In this document: piece by piece, positions 9,237-19,928 of the stretch | How positions within the stretch are numbered: the stretch's first letter is position 1 | Layout of the letters: the number at the start of each line of letters is the position of its first letter | From: Pectobacterium wasabiae CFBP 3304 | GTDB lineage: Bacteria; Pseudomonadota; Gammaproteobacteria; Enterobacterales; Enterobacteriaceae | Direction: 5' to 3' | DNA: 64,000 nucleotides | NCBI RefSeq assembly: GCF_001742185.1 | Contig: NZ_CP015750.1 | Span: 3,968,001-4,032,000, forward strand | Notes under the pieces: model-generated | What the model was told of the DNA's origin: nothing | Database searches by the model: none | Seen by the model: the letters and a program-made list of their open reading frames with translations, nothing else | Position numbers and translations under genes: made by a program

Positions 9237-10523
9237 TTATTCCAATTCCACATCAGTGTTATCCCACATCAGTCTGCTATCCAGCCATTCAACGGCAAGG
9301 ATAGTGAGAATCACCGCTGCGCCAAAGTAAAAAGCAGCAGGCCCCATGGTGAAAGCGAGTAGTTGATCGCGGTTGACGAGCGACATCGTCAGGGCAATCA
9401 CAAATAAATCGAGCATGGACCAGCGACCGATCCAACGGATAACGCGCAGCAACTTCATGCGCATCATTATGTTGCCTTCCGACTGGACATGGATGCTAAC
9501 CAACAGGCCGAACAGCACAATAACTTTAGTAAACGGCACCAGAATACTGGCGATAAAAACCACCAATGCGATCGGAATATTGCCTGTCGCGAGTGAAAGG
9601 ATGCCGGAAAAAATCGTGTCCTCCGTGCGTGCGCCGTTGGAATAAATAATAGATATGGGCAACAGGTTCGCGGGGAACAGTAGAATTATAGAGGCAATAA
9701 GCGCTGCCCAGGATTTTTGCAGGCTCTGACGCTGGCGTAAGCGAAGCGGAATATGGCAACGGGGGCAGCGTCCCCGGTTGTCAGGCGAGCTGGTAAAATG
9801 GCAGGAAAGGCAGATTCGGTAGCGGTCTGGCGAAATCAATGGCCTCAGACGTGGGTAAAACCGCTGCCAAAGCTGGTCGGTATTTAAGTGGATCAGCGTC
9901 AACAGACTTAAGATCATCAGCGCCAGAAAGGCGACGAGCCCAATACCGGCTTGAACATCCGCGAACTCACGGACTTTGATCGCGGCAACGGCCATGCCAA
10001 CCAGATAGATATCCAACATCATCCACTCTTTTAGCCGCTGCAACATGAGCAGGATGGGGCGCAGGTTCATGCCGATTCGGGGCGCAAAAAACAGGTATAA
10101 CAGCGAAAAAACTAACGTTAGCGGTGCGCCAACGGTACAAAATGCGACCATACTTGCCGTGAGCGGGTGTCCCTGACGGGTGATTTGCCAAATACCCTCA
10201 AACAGGCTGGCATTGATGGTGACCCCCAGCAGACGAATACTGATCAACGGCTCGGTGAAGGCAAATGGCATCAGTACCAGCATGGCAACGGCCATTGCAG
10301 CAAGCCGGGAAATGGTCCAGTCTCTGCCTGAACTGACTTTGGCATCGCAGCGTGGGCAATTAGCCGTCTGGTTACGCTTCAGTTGTGGTAGTGCAAAAAA
10401 AGCATCGCACTCCGGGCAGCGATGGTAACGAGCGATGGTGGATAGCGCACTTTTAGCCCCATCGGTTAACGGCGGTCGGGGAGACGGAAACGGTGCAGGG
10501 CCGGTTATAGTCTGTATTTTCAT
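9237..10523 (-). CDS. letA: LetA (YebS), PqiA-family inner-membrane lipid transport protein
   Basis: The 428-residue protein is of the PqiA family. It has two zinc-ribbon pairs (CPEC..CPRC near residues 36-60 and CLSC..CPRC near 240-260) and two clusters of membrane helices. It is thought to load lipids into the LetB tube in the inner membrane. I chose ATG 10523 (GCAGGAAAAATG) because the length then matches E. coli LetA (about 427); an earlier ATG at 10580 lacks a ribosome site. Its stop is two bases before the letB start, so they form an operon. If letB is really broken, LetA is without its partner. Confidence 0.93.
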   Translation of the reverse strand: MKIQTITGPAPFPSPRPPLTDGAKSALSTIARYHRCPECDAFFALPQLKRNQTANCPRCDAKVSSGRDWTISRLAAMAVAMLVLMPFAFTEPLISIRLLGVTINASLFEGIWQITRQGHPLTASMVAFCTVGAPLTLVFSLLYLFFAPRIGMNLRPILLMLQRLKEWMMLDIYLVGMAVAAIKVREFADVQAGIGLVAFLALMILSLLTLIHLNTDQLWQRFYPRLRPLISPDRYRICLSCHFTSSPDNRGRCPRCHIPLRLRQRQSLQKSWAALIASIILLFPANLLPISIIYSNGARTEDTIFSGILSLATGNIPIALVVFIASILVPFTKVIVLFGLLVSIHVQSEGNIMMRMKLLRVIRWIGRWSMLDLFVIALTMSLVNRDQLLAFTMGPAAFYFGAAVILTILAVEWLDSRLMWDNTDVELE

Positions 10524-10802
10524 TTTTCCTGCGGTCCGATAGACGATGTCGAGCCCTGTTATCCTCGATGGATAACGCATTCACAGCTATTTAGTGTAAC
10601 TGAATGGTAAATTCATAAAAGGATATGATCGCTGACCGATGTTATTTTGCAGGTGGAAATAGCACGATATGCACGACAACGATACGGTAAAGCGGATGAT
10701 TCTTCGCGCGAAGGCGCTCATCTTATGGCATTCTGTAGCCGATGCTAATGCAGCCTGTGTGGGAATTGTCCGCACCGTTTTGAAAAGACAACGATATACT
10801 TT

Positions 10803-11309
10803 ATGAATAAACAAGCATTTTATCAGGATCTCATTCGCGATATGTCATCGCTTATTGCGGATGAAAACCGTTTTATTACCATTTTATCAAACAGTAGTGC
10901 GTTGCTGTTTGAGCGTTTGGATGGAGTTAACTGGGCAGGGTTTTACCTGTTGGATAACGACACGCTTTTTCTGGGACCGTTTCAGGGCAAGGTCGCCTGT
11001 GTGCGTATTCCGGTTGGCAAAGGTGTATGCGGTGCGGCGATGGCTGAAAATCGCATTCAGCGCGTGGACGATGTTCATGCGTTCCCCGGTCATATCGCCT
11101 GTGATGCCGCGAGTAATGCTGAAATCGTGCTACCGCTTGTCGTTAATGGGCAACGGATTGGCGTTCTGGATATTGACAGTCCCCTTTATCAACGTTTTGA
11201 TGCGGATGATGAAGAAGGGCTGAAGGCCGTGGTGAGCGTACTTTGTGCTCAATTAGAAGCGAGCGATGTGATGACATTCATCAATTCTCTCACGTTGAGA
11301 CAAGGTTAA
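10803..11309 (+). CDS. msrC: Free methionine-(R)-sulfoxide reductase (MsrC/YebR)
   Basis: The 168-residue single GAF-domain enzyme reduces free methionine-R-sulfoxide in the cytoplasm using thioredoxin. The family cysteines are visible in KVACVRIPVGKGVCGAAM (around residues 60-77) and in HIACDAASNAEIVLP (around 100). The WAGFYLLD start of the GAF fold is also present. It is divergent from letA across a 279-base gap with no other recognisable gene. It is followed by proQ on the same strand after 84 bases. Confidence 0.93.
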   Translation: MNKQAFYQDLIRDMSSLIADENRFITILSNSSALLFERLDGVNWAGFYLLDNDTLFLGPFQGKVACVRIPVGKGVCGAAMAENRIQRVDDVHAFPGHIACDAASNAEIVLPLVVNGQRIGVLDIDSPLYQRFDADDEEGLKAVVSVLCAQLEASDVMTFINSLTLRQG

Positions 11310-11393
11310 CGTGGCAATTGCCGATGGCGTCATTATAATGACGCCTGTTCATGCCTGCGCCGGTTGGCAAACCCGTTGTAATCAGGAAATTTC

Positions 11394-12167
11394 ATGGAAA
11401 ATCAACCTAAGTTGAACAGTAGTAAAGAAGTCATAGCCTTTTTGGCAGAGCGGTTCCCGCTTTGTTTCACCACTGAAGGTGAAACGCGTCCGTTAAAGAT
11501 CGGTATTTTTCAGGATCTTGTTGAGCGTGTACCGGAATCCGATAACGTCAGTAAGACGCAATTACGCTCTGCGCTGCGTCTTTACACCTCAAGCTGGCGG
11601 TATCTGTACGGTGTAAAATTAGGTGCCCAACGTGTCGATCTGGACGGTAACCCGTGCGGTGAGTTGGAGCAGCAGCATGTCGATCATGCCCGCACGCAGT
11701 TGGAAGAAGCGAAAGCGCGAGTTCAGGCTCAGCGTGCTGAGCAGCAGGCGAAAAAACGTGAAGCAGCCGGAGAGACGGCAGATGCAGCGCGTACTCCTCG
11801 TCCCGCTCAGAGACGTGCGCCGCGTCGTGATGCTTCAAACGACGCATCACGAAACCATGTGTCTCAAAACCATGCATCACGCAACAGCGCACCGCGTAAA
11901 CCACGCCAGTCTTCTCCCGGCCAATCTCAGTCCTCTTCTCAGCAACCAGCAAATGCTCAAGCGCGTCAGGCAAAACCTGCCAACACTGAGCGTCAGCGGG
12001 TTGCGGTTACAGATGTTTCCAAACTGCAAATCGGTCAGGAAATCAAAGTCAGAGCCGGCAAAGACGCCATGGATGCCACCGTGCTTGAAATTGCCAAAGG
12101 CGAAGTCAGGGTACAATTGGCTTCTGGACTGGCAATGATTGTACGCGCAGAACACTTGCAGTTCTGA
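11394..12167 (+). CDS. proQ: RNA chaperone ProQ
   Basis: The 257-residue protein has an N-terminal FinO/ProQ RNA-binding domain (residues 1 to about 120; [15 protein letters not shown] and [12 protein letters not shown]). A long charged, disordered linker rich in R, Q, A and S (about 120-205) includes a stretch of repeated N-H-A-S-R/Q-N units. A C-terminal Tudor-like domain (about 205-257) completes it. ProQ binds structured small RNAs and 3' UTRs. The linker is longer than in E. coli (232 residues in total there). It is 19 bases upstream of prc, so co-transcription is likely. Confidence 0.95.
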   Translation: MENQPKLNSSKEVIAFLAERFPLCFTTEGETRPLKIGIFQDLVERVPESDNVSKTQLRSALRLYTSSWRYLYGVKLGAQRVDLDGNPCGELEQQHVDHARTQLEEAKARVQAQRAEQQAKKREAAGETADAARTPRPAQRRAPRRDASNDASRNHVSQNHASRNSAPRKPRQSSPGQSQSSSQQPANAQARQAKPANTERQRVAVTDVSKLQIGQEIKVRAGKDAMDATVLEIAKGEVRVQLASGLAMIVRAEHLQF

Positions 12168-12186
12168 TACGGAGGCCAACCTGGGC

Positions 12187-14202
12187 ATGAACAACTTAGT
12201 CAGAATAACCGCCATTGCAGGCTTACTGCTGGCGGGCTCTAGTTTTGCAAATGAAAACATTACGCGTGTTGAGCAGATCCCTCAGCTACATCAGGAGCCT
12301 CAACATGCTACCGTTAGCGACAGGGTGGCCTCACGTTTCCTGCGTTCGCATTATCGTCAGTTTATGCTGGATGCGCAGTTCTCTGAGAAAATTTTTAACC
12401 GCTACCTCAACATGTTGGATTACAGCCACAATGTGCTGTTGGCCTCTGATGTGGCGCAGTTTTCCGGGCAAAAAGCCCAATTGGGCGACGCGCTGAAATC
12501 CGGCCAACTGGATATTCCGTATGCGTTGTACAATCTGGCCCAGAAACGTCGGTTTGAACGTTTTCAATATGCACTGTCGCTGCTGGATAAACCGGTAGAT
12601 CTGACGGGCAACGATACGTTTGAGCTCGATCGCAGTAAAGCCCCTTGGCCACAGAACGCGGGTGAACTTAACCGTCTGTGGGACGCCAAGGTAAAATATG
12701 ACTGGCTCAGCCTAAAGCTGACCGGTAAAAATGATAAAGACATCAAAGAGACGCTGACCAAGCGCTACCAGTTTGCAATTCGTCGTTTGGCGCAGAGCAA
12801 TAGCGAAGATGTTTTCCAACTCGTCATGAACGCCTTTGCGCGTGAAATTGATCCGCATACTAGCTACCTGTCACCGCGTAACACCGAGCAATTCAATACC
12901 GAAATGAGCCTGTCGCTCGAAGGGATCGGTGCGGTGTTGCAGATGGATGATGACTACACCATGATTAATTCCATGGTGCCCGGCGGCCCGGCGGCGAAGA
13001 GCAAAAACATTACCGTCGGTGACCGTGTAGTCGGTGTCGGCCAAAACGGCAAGCCGATGGTGGATGTTATCGGCTGGCGTCTGGACGATGTGGTCGCGCT
13101 GATCAAGGGGCCGAAAGGCAGTAAGGTGCGTCTGGAAGTTCTGCCCGCAGGTAAAGGGACGAAAACCCGTATTGTCACGCTGACGCGTGAACGTATCCGC
13201 CTTGAAGATCGCGCAGTGAAAATGTCCGTCAAGACCGTTGGCAAAGATAAAGTCGGCGTGCTGGATATCCCCGGCTTCTATGTCGGCCTGACAGATGACG
13301 TAAAAGTTCAGCTCCAGAAGCTGGAAAAACAGAACGTCAGCAGCATCGTGATTGACCTGCGGACTAACGGCGGCGGTGCGCTGACGGAAGCGGTAGGGCT
13401 TTCCGGTCTGTTTATTCCAAGTGGCCCTGTCGTGCAGGTACGCGACAATAATGGCAAAGTGCGCGAAGACAGTGACACCGACGGCATTGTGTATTACAAA
13501 GGCCCGCTGGTGGTGTTGGTAGACCGCTTCAGTGCTTCCGCTTCTGAGATCTTCGCGGCGGCGATGCAGGATTACGGTCGTGCCTTGATCGTGGGTGAAC
13601 CGACGTTTGGTAAAGGCACCGTACAGCAATATCGCTCTCTGAATCGGATCTACGATCAGATGCTGCGCCCTGACTGGCCTGCGCTGGGTTCCGTGCAGTA
13701 CACGATTCAGAAGTTCTATCGCATTGACGGCGGCAGTACTCAGATGAAAGGGGTGACGCCTGACGTGATGATGCCAACCGGTACAGAAACGGTAGATACC
13801 GGTGAGAAGTTCGAAGACAACGCGTTACCGTGGGACAGCATCAAGGCGGCTAACTACACGAAGAGCGGCGATCTGAAGGCGCTGATTAGCAAACTGAATG
13901 AACACCATCAGGAACGTATCGCTAAAGATCCTGAGTTCCAGTTTGTTGCACAGGATATTGCCCGCTACAACGCGATGAAGGATAAACGCAATTTCGTATC
14001 GCTCAATCTTGCCCAGCGTGAGAAAGAGAATGACGATGATGAAGCGATGCGTCTGAATCGGATTAACGATCGACTGACGAGAGAGGGCAAGAAACCGCTC
14101 AAATCGCTGGAGGATCTGCCGAAAGATTATCAGGCTCCCGATCCTTATCTGGATGAAACGGTGAAAATCGCTAACGATTTGGCGCAAGACCAGAAAGAGT
14201 AA
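12187..14202 (+). CDS. prc: Carboxy-terminal processing protease Prc (Tsp)
   Basis: The 671-residue periplasmic protease trims C-termini (for example of FtsI) and degrades misfolded or tagged proteins. It has a signal peptide (cleavage near SSFA-N, about residue 20) and a PDZ domain (about 230-320, EGIGAVLQ..). The S41 catalytic region has the serine in DRFSASASEIFAAA and the lysine in EPTFGKGTVQQ. I chose ATG 12187 because it directly precedes the signal peptide; an upstream in-frame ATG at 12139 lies inside proQ. In E. coli htpX lies next to prc; here htpX is 30 kb away. Confidence 0.95.
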   Translation: MNNLVRITAIAGLLLAGSSFANENITRVEQIPQLHQEPQHATVSDRVASRFLRSHYRQFMLDAQFSEKIFNRYLNMLDYSHNVLLASDVAQFSGQKAQLGDALKSGQLDIPYALYNLAQKRRFERFQYALSLLDKPVDLTGNDTFELDRSKAPWPQNAGELNRLWDAKVKYDWLSLKLTGKNDKDIKETLTKRYQFAIRRLAQSNSEDVFQLVMNAFAREIDPHTSYLSPRNTEQFNTEMSLSLEGIGAVLQMDDDYTMINSMVPGGPAAKSKNITVGDRVVGVGQNGKPMVDVIGWRLDDVVALIKGPKGSKVRLEVLPAGKGTKTRIVTLTRERIRLEDRAVKMSVKTVGKDKVGVLDIPGFYVGLTDDVKVQLQKLEKQNVSSIVIDLRTNGGGALTEAVGLSGLFIPSGPVVQVRDNNGKVREDSDTDGIVYYKGPLVVLVDRFSASASEIFAAAMQDYGRALIVGEPTFGKGTVQQYRSLNRIYDQMLRPDWPALGSVQYTIQKFYRIDGGSTQMKGVTPDVMMPTGTETVDTGEKFEDNALPWDSIKAANYTKSGDLKALISKLNEHHQERIAKDPEFQFVAQDIARYNAMKDKRNFVSLNLAQREKENDDDEAMRLNRINDRLTREGKKPLKSLEDLPKDYQAPDPYLDETVKIANDLAQDQKE

Positions 14203-14241
14203 TATGCCAACGTTGTTGTGATTATCTTTTAACCCGCTCCT

Positions 14242-14281
14242 CAAGCGCCCTGTTGGTTTATCTGACAGGGCGCTTTGTTTT
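14242..14281 (+). terminator. Terminator after prc
   Basis: GCGCCCTG (14245-14252), a loop, CAGGGCGC, then TTTGTTTT. It ends the proQ-prc transcript. Confidence 0.85.
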
Positions 14282-14320
14282 AGATGTTGTAGATGACGGT
14301 GTTGTGCCGTCGATGATGGA

Positions 14321-15187
14321 TTAACGAATCTTGGTTGGTGAACAGCCAAAACGGGTTTTAAACCGTTCGGAAAAGCGTGCAGAAGATTTATACCCGCAGG
14401 CTTCCGCTAGGCGTTGCATACTCCATGACGTTGTCTGTACCAACATCATCGCGTGCTGCATTCGCGTTTCCAACAGCAGCACTTCAAAACGCGTCTGCTC
14501 GGCAGACAATCTGCGACGTAACGTGGCTTCGCTCATAGCCAGCAAACGCCCCGCAGACTGTGCGGTCCAGTGGCGCTCTGGCTCTTCACTGATAAGCGTG
14601 CGTAGCTGGGTAGAAACGCCTGGCTGTGGTGGTGCACCAAAGTGATACCCGTGTTCCGATAGCACCAGCAGCATATCCATCAGTCGGAGTTCGAGACGCG
14701 ATTCATCGAGCTTGCCGCCGGTAATTCCTTCAATCAGATACTGTAATGTGCTGGTGAGATCGTCATCCAAGGAGAGGGTAGTGAAGGCGCTCGGAGGATG
14801 TGCGGGGGCGTATTCAACAGGGTAGCGTAGATAAAAACGTGCTAGCAGCGTGGGTGAAAACGTCAGAAAGATCGACCGGAAAACGGAGTCATTACCGCCG
14901 GGCATTTTCGTCAGATTGGCACTCGCATCGGGCGTGATCAGGCAAATCTGGGAGGGCGCGTCGACAATCGTTGTTTTATTCTGTTCGATCATGGTCAATT
15001 GACCCGAAAGAACCAGAAGAAGCGTGGCCTCATAAAAATGAAAACGCGTTGTCTGCTGTGGTGTACGCAGATGAGGTTGTGCTAATGCACACAGGCCATA
15101 CCGCTGTAGCGGCTGGCCCGATGGCAATGTCCAGGCCGCCGCTTCAAGGAGAGGCGGAGAAACGGGGCGTAAAGCTGTCACACTCAT
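14321..15187 (-). CDS. AraC-family transcriptional regulator
   Basis: The 288-residue protein has an N-terminal cupin-like sensing part (about 30-110; FHFYEATLLLVLSGQ) and a C-terminal pair of helix-turn-helix motifs (about 195-288). These include LLAMSEATLRRRL and the signature ending SMQRLAEACGYKSSARFSERF and GCSPTKIR. The effector and targets are not known. It follows the PEBP gene on the same strand after 44 bases, so they may be co-transcribed. The pair sits exactly at the junction where gene order departs from E. coli. Confidence 0.88.
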   Translation of the reverse strand: MSVTALRPVSPPLLEAAAWTLPSGQPLQRYGLCALAQPHLRTPQQTTRFHFYEATLLLVLSGQLTMIEQNKTTIVDAPSQICLITPDASANLTKMPGGNDSVFRSIFLTFSPTLLARFYLRYPVEYAPAHPPSAFTTLSLDDDLTSTLQYLIEGITGGKLDESRLELRLMDMLLVLSEHGYHFGAPPQPGVSTQLRTLISEEPERHWTAQSAGRLLAMSEATLRRRLSAEQTRFEVLLLETRMQHAMMLVQTTSWSMQRLAEACGYKSSARFSERFKTRFGCSPTKIR

Positions 15188-15231
15188 CGACCGCCATTCT
15201 TATAACGAGTCATTCTCATAACTTATTATTA

Positions 15232-15864
15232 TCACAACAATGCAGGGTTAAGCGTATACAGTCCAGTCAGTTTCGCTTCCGCCAATACGGGCGCGTTAGC
15301 TAGCGCAGTTCGGACATTCGCCCCGTTAAACTCCCCCTCTATCGTTAAGGAAGGCGTCGCGAGAGCGTAAAGTGTGAAGATGTAGTGATGGACGATCGCA
15401 TCGTTCCACGGTGGGCAAGGGCCATCATAACCATAGTAGTTGCCTTTCATCTGCTCGTCGGTGGCGAACCAGGCGGTGTAGTCGTTGATGCCGTGTCGGA
15501 ACCCTGCTGGTGCATCTGGACCTGCTTTTCCGCGCGGAGTAATGCTATCGGAATGCGAAGCGGCGGCGATTTCGCTGACGCTGGCAGGTATATCCAGCAA
15601 TAGCCAATGGTAGAAATCAACACGCGGTAGAGAGGCGCTAACCTCGCGGCCTTCCTGATTCACATCATCACCGCGGCTGGGGACATCCGGGTCGTGACAG
15701 ATCAATACGAAAGACTGTGTCCCTTCGGGGACACCGTGCCAGGCAAGATGGGGATTGTGGTTAGAAGATAGGGCAATGTGGTTGTTTGCATCCGGTACAG
15801 CAAAGGCAAACTCGCCTGGGATAGTCTCGCCGTTCTGAAAACTGTGGCTGGAGAGTTGCAGCAT
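15232..15864 (-). CDS. PEBP/RKIP family protein (YbhB/YbcL-like)
   Basis: The 210-residue protein belongs to the phosphatidylethanolamine-binding family. The signatures are CHDPDVPS (about 56-63), the FYHWLLLDIP strand and GYDGPCPPWND followed by HHYIFTLYAL, which line the anion-binding pocket. It has no signal peptide, so it is likely cytoplasmic. The bacterial function is unsettled; relatives are described as protease or kinase inhibitors. The ribosome site AAGGAG lies just upstream of the ATG. It is transcribed together with, and ahead of, the AraC regulator. Confidence 0.88.
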   Translation of the reverse strand: MLQLSSHSFQNGETIPGEFAFAVPDANNHIALSSNHNPHLAWHGVPEGTQSFVLICHDPDVPSRGDDVNQEGREVSASLPRVDFYHWLLLDIPASVSEIAAASHSDSITPRGKAGPDAPAGFRHGINDYTAWFATDEQMKGNYYGYDGPCPPWNDAIVHHYIFTLYALATPSLTIEGEFNGANVRTALANAPVLAEAKLTGLYTLNPALL

Positions 15865-16007
15865 GGTGGTGCTCCTTATTGCGATTCTGATGAGTGTGGA
15901 ATCATTATAGAAGAAGCTGTATGCAATTATTTTCCTAATACCGTCAGGATAATGCTTTTAGCGGTCAATTTGATGGCTTCAGATAGCACCACATTGCCAG
16001 ACGATAT

Positions 16008-16036
16008 GAAAAACGGCTTCCGATAAGGGAAGCCGC
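16008..16036 (-). terminator. Terminator of the pot operon
   Basis: On the minus strand: CGGCTTCC, a short loop, GGAAGCCG, then TTTTTC. It lies 36 bases after the potD stop. Confidence 0.85.
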
Positions 16037-16071
16037 TGAAACGTAGTCGATGAGCATCGCGTAGTGTGTGA

Positions 16072-17115
16072 TTAACGACCCGCTTTTAGCTGCTGGAAAT
16101 AGGTCTCGTATAGTGTACTGGCGCTGCCAACGTCGTTCTGCCATTCACCTTTGGCGATGGTTTCATCGTCCGGGTACAGCGTTTTGTCCCCTGAAACCTC
16201 TGCCGGTAGTAGTTTTTTCGCTGCCAGATTCGGTGTCGGATAGCCGATAGTTTCCGCAACCTGCGCTGCCACTTCTGGGCGCAGTAGGAAGTCGATCAGT
16301 TTCATCGCGCCGTCAACGTTTTTGGCGTTGGCCGGGATCGCCAGGCTGTCCATCCAGAAAATGCCGCCTTCTTTGGGCCAGATGACATCCAGCGGTGTTC
16401 CCGCCTGACGGGCCACGTAAGCAGAGCCGTTCCACACCATGCCCAGATTGACTTCGCCCTCAATGAACGGGTTGCCGGGGTTGTCCGAGTTGAACGTCAG
16501 CACGTTCGGCATCAAGGCTTGCAACTCTTTATACGCCGTCTCAATCTCTTTAGGATCGGTAGTGTTCGCGGAGTAACCGAGCTTACGCAGAGCGATTTGG
16601 AACACCTCGCGTGCGTCGTCCGTCAGCAGCAGGCTGTCTTTATATTTCTTATCCCACAGATCGCCCCAACTGGTGACGCTGGCGGGGTCAATCACTTCAT
16701 GATTAATACCAATCGCCGTTGCACCCCAGATATAGGGAATAGAGTAGTCGTTATTCGGATCGAACGATTTGTGCAGCAGGTTCGGATCGAGATTATGGAA
16801 GTTGCTGAGTTTACTGGTATCAATTTTTTGCAGCATGCCTTCCTTACTCATCTTGGAGATGAAATAGGTTGAAGGAACGACCAGATCGTAGGCACCGTCC
16901 TTATAGGTTTTCAGCTTGGCGTACATACTCTCGTTGGATTCATAGGTGGAGTAAATCACCTTGATACCCGTTTCTTTAGTGAACTGTTCCAATAGACCCG
17001 GCGGTACATATTCGGTCCAGTTATAGAAATAGAGCGTTTTGCCGTCATTGGCATTTGCAGTATTGATGCCAAATGCGATCGCGCAGGCTGCCAGTAGGTG
17101 TGGCCACTTTTTCAT
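16072..17115 (-). CDS. potD: Spermidine/putrescine ABC transporter, periplasmic binding protein PotD
   Basis: The 347-residue protein has a signal peptide (cleavage near ANA-NDG, about residue 22) followed by a solute-binding fold of the polyamine type. It starts with LYFYNWTEYVPPGLL, and acidic and aromatic residues of the pocket (WNGSAY, EGGIFWMDS) are visible. It delivers polyamines to PotABC. It is the last gene of potABCD on the minus strand and lies 80 bases after potC. A purine-rich ribosome site (GTAAGGAGGTAAAC) precedes the ATG. Confidence 0.95.
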   Translation of the reverse strand: MKKWPHLLAACAIAFGINTANANDGKTLYFYNWTEYVPPGLLEQFTKETGIKVIYSTYESNESMYAKLKTYKDGAYDLVVPSTYFISKMSKEGMLQKIDTSKLSNFHNLDPNLLHKSFDPNNDYSIPYIWGATAIGINHEVIDPASVTSWGDLWDKKYKDSLLLTDDAREVFQIALRKLGYSANTTDPKEIETAYKELQALMPNVLTFNSDNPGNPFIEGEVNLGMVWNGSAYVARQAGTPLDVIWPKEGGIFWMDSLAIPANAKNVDGAMKLIDFLLRPEVAAQVAETIGYPTPNLAAKKLLPAEVSGDKTLYPDDETIAKGEWQNDVGSASTLYETYFQQLKAGR

Positions 17116-17195
17116 TATGTTTACCTCCTTACAAGTCCCAAAGGTTATATCAGCAGAGTATGAAAATAACGGTATTCATCGTGCGTGGTGCAACC

Positions 17196-17972
17196 TTACT
17201 TTCCGGTACAGTCACGTAAAATCAACTGGCTACTGAGCACCAGCACGAGCGACAGAATCAGCAGGATCGTTGCCAGCGCGTTGACTTCCGGGGATACACC
17301 GACCTTCACCATCGAGTAAATTTTCAATGGCAGAATCTCATACGTCGGCCCAGTGACAAACGAGGAAACGACCACGTCATCCATCGACAGCGTAAAGCTG
17401 AGTAGCCAACTGGCTGCCACGGCCGGCATCGCCAGCGGCAGAATGATTTTGCGCAGGATAATCACTTCGCTGGCTCCCAAATCGCGCGCGGCTTCCAGCA
17501 TTCGCACGTCAAAACCTTTCAGACGCGAGTAGACAGTCACCACCACAAACGGCAGGCAGAACGTGATGTGGGAAAACAGCAGCGACCAGAATCCCAGCGA
17601 TATACCCAGCAACATGAAGAGCACCAGCAGCGAAATTGCCATCACGATATCCGGTGACATCATCACCACGAACAGCATGCCGCCGACAAAAGGCTTACCG
17701 CGAAAACGATAGCGATACAGCGCGACAGCCGTCAGGGAACCAATCAACGTGGCGAACGTCGCGGAAAACACCGCCATCGTCAGCGAGTGCTGCGCAGCCT
17801 GAAGGAGGCTGTCGTTGTTCATCAGCAGTCGATACCAGTCCAGCGTAAATCCCTGCCAATTGATGCCGAAACGCGCCTGATTAAACGAATTTACAATCAG
17901 AATAATAATCGGAATGTACAGGTAAGCGTAAATGATGGACATAAATCCACCGCGGATTAAGCGTCCGGTCAT
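17196..17972 (-). CDS. potC: Spermidine/putrescine ABC transporter permease PotC
   Basis: The 258-residue membrane permease has about six hydrophobic segments. Its EAA loop ([20 protein letters not shown], about residues 170-189) contacts the ATPase PotA. Together with PotB it forms the polyamine channel in the inner membrane. Its start overlaps the potB stop by four bases (ATGA type), showing translational coupling. Confidence 0.95.
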   Translation of the reverse strand: MTGRLIRGGFMSIIYAYLYIPIIILIVNSFNQARFGINWQGFTLDWYRLLMNNDSLLQAAQHSLTMAVFSATFATLIGSLTAVALYRYRFRGKPFVGGMLFVVMMSPDIVMAISLLVLFMLLGISLGFWSLLFSHITFCLPFVVVTVYSRLKGFDVRMLEAARDLGASEVIILRKIILPLAMPAVAASWLLSFTLSMDDVVVSSFVTGPTYEILPLKIYSMVKVGVSPEVNALATILLILSLVLVLSSQLILRDCTGK

Positions 17973-18829
17973 TCCAGCTCTCCCTTTTTATTCAGCAGGC
18001 GGGCTGTGCGGTAGTAGATAAACAGCAGCACGCCCATGACCAGCGTCAGGCAGATGCTGGTGGCAGCACCAAACGGCCAATCGCGGATATTAAGGAACTG
18101 GCTTTTAATCACGTTACCGATCAGCAAGTTTTTGGCTCCGCCCATCAGGTCGGCAACGAAAAACAATCCCATGGCGGGCAGCAGCACCAGCAAGCATCCG
18201 GCGATAATTCCCGGCATGGTTAACGGGATCACCACACGAATGAAGGTTTGCCATTTATTGGCACCCAGATCGCGGGCGGCTTCAAGATAGGCTTTATCAA
18301 GCTTTTCAATGCTGGAGTAGAGCGGTAGCACCATGAAAGGCAGCAGGATGTAAATCAGGCCGAGAATGACGGCTTCGGAGGTATACATAATCCGCAGTGG
18401 TGTATCAATCAGGCCCGTCCAGAGCAGAAACTCATTCAGGTGTCCGCGCGTGCTGAGGAAAATTTTCAGCCCGTAAATACGGATCAGTGAGTTGGTCCAA
18501 AACGGTACAATCAGCAGAAACAGCATCAGCGGCTGAATGTTTTTCGGTAAGCGCGCCAAAATAAAGGCAAACGGATAGCCTAAGAGCAGACAGCAGAACG
18601 TGGCGATGACGGCCATGTTCAGCGAATGCAGCAGGACTGATGCATAAAGCGGATCGGCCAGCCGCGTGTAGTTTTCCAGCGTAAAGACCAGACTGATGAA
18701 ATGGGCGTCATCGCGCGTCAGAAAACTGGTTCCGATGATCATCAGGTTGGGCAAGAAAACAAACAGCACCAGCCAGACAACAATGAGGGTAATAATAGTG
18801 TTTTGAAAGCGTTTACGCGATTTCTTCAT
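17969..18829 (-). CDS. potB: Spermidine/putrescine ABC transporter permease PotB
   Basis: The 286-residue inner-membrane permease has about six membrane helices. The EAA motif ([20 protein letters not shown]) lies at about residues 188-207. It pairs with PotC. The start overlaps the end of potA by 17 bases and its stop overlaps potC, so potABC are tightly coupled. Confidence 0.95.
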   Translation of the reverse strand: MKKSRKRFQNTIITLIVVWLVLFVFLPNLMIIGTSFLTRDDAHFISLVFTLENYTRLADPLYASVLLHSLNMAVIATFCCLLLGYPFAFILARLPKNIQPLMLFLLIVPFWTNSLIRIYGLKIFLSTRGHLNEFLLWTGLIDTPLRIMYTSEAVILGLIYILLPFMVLPLYSSIEKLDKAYLEAARDLGANKWQTFIRVVIPLTMPGIIAGCLLVLLPAMGLFFVADLMGGAKNLLIGNVIKSQFLNIRDWPFGAATSICLTLVMGVLLFIYYRTARLLNKKGELE

Positions 18830-19928
18830 CGTGCAGGACTACCTCCCAACTTTCCACCCAGGTGACGTCCACTTTCTGGTTGAGTGAATGATCGAAGTCA
18901 GGATCGTCTTCGTTAAAAAATTCGCTGACCATAACCATCTTGCCATTTTCCAACTCGATGTTGGATTCCAGCGTCATGCCTTTATAGTTGCGCTCGCGCA
19001 CGTAGCCAACCATCCCTTCTGCCTGCATGCCGTCCCCCAGCTCTTCGACGCGTAAATCTTCCGGTCGCAGCAGTACGTTGAGGTGCTGGCCGACGTTGAT
19101 CGGAACGTTGACGGTGATAACGCATTCGTGGCCTTCGACCTGAGCACGTACTCGCTGTTCATCCAATTGTTCCAGTGCGATGGCATCAAAGATATTGATT
19201 TCGCCAATAAAACTGGCGACGAACAAATTTTTCGGCTCTTCATAGATTTCACGCGGCGTACCATCTTGCTCAATACGTCCATCACGCATCACAACGATGC
19301 GGTCGGACATCGTCAGTGCTTCTTCCTGATCGTGCGTGACGAAAATAAAGGTGATACCCAACTTACGTTGCAGCGCTTTCAGCTCGTTCTGCATCTGCTT
19401 GCGCAGTTTATAATCGAGAGCGGACAGGGATTCGTCCAGCAGCAGCACTTTCGGCTGGTTGACGACAGCGCGGGCGATGGCAACACGTTGTTGCTGGCCA
19501 CCAGACAATTGGTGCGGGCGACGCTGCGCTAACTCGTCCAATTGCACCATTTTCAGGGCGTCAATCACGCGCGGGGTAATCTCTGCGGCGGGCGTTTTCT
19601 GCATGCGCAAGCCGAACGCCACGTTCTCAAACACGCTAAGGTGAGGAAACAGCGCATAGCTTTGAAATACGGTATTAACGTGTCGCTGCTCGGCGGGTTG
19701 ATAGGTAATATCCTGCTTTTCCAGCATAACATGGCCGCTGTCGACCGTTTCCAGACCGGCAATCAGGCGTAGTACGGTAGTTTTACCACAGCCGGATGGC
19801 CCGAGGATTGTTAAGAACTCACCGTTATTAATGGTGAGATTGAAGTGTGAAATGATGTCTTTGCCATCAAAGCCTTTGTGGACGTTGATCAACTCAACGA
19901 CGGGCACAGCCGGGAAGTTTTCTTTCAT
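18813..19928 (-). CDS. potA: Spermidine/putrescine ABC transporter ATPase PotA
   Basis: The 371-residue ATPase has Walker A (GPSGCGKTT, about 40), the ABC signature LSGGQQQR (about 141) and Walker B ([11 protein letters not shown]). The Walker B region has S where many ABC ATPases have P (LDEPLSALD); the same is seen in E. coli PotA as I recall. A C-terminal regulatory TOBE-like domain (about 270-371) follows. It powers polyamine import and is the first gene of potABCD, divergent from pepT. Confidence 0.95.
   Translation of the reverse strand: MKENFPAVPVVELINVHKGFDGKDIISHFNLTINNGEFLTILGPSGCGKTTVLRLIAGLETVDSGHVMLEKQDITYQPAEQRHVNTVFQSYALFPHLSVFENVAFGLRMQKTPAAEITPRVIDALKMVQLDELAQRRPHQLSGGQQQRVAIARAVVNQPKVLLLDESLSALDYKLRKQMQNELKALQRKLGITFIFVTHDQEEALTMSDRIVVMRDGRIEQDGTPREIYEEPKNLFVASFIGEINIFDAIALEQLDEQRVRAQVEGHECVITVNVPINVGQHLNVLLRPEDLRVEELGDGMQAEGMVGYVRERNYKGMTLESNIELENGKMVMVSEFFNEDDPDFDHSLNQKVDVTWVESWEVVLHDEEIA

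Noticed and set aside
12871..13629. 252-codon ORF antisense to prc
   Set aside because: It lies wholly inside the conserved Prc protease gene; similar long shadows oppose icd, purB and pheT.
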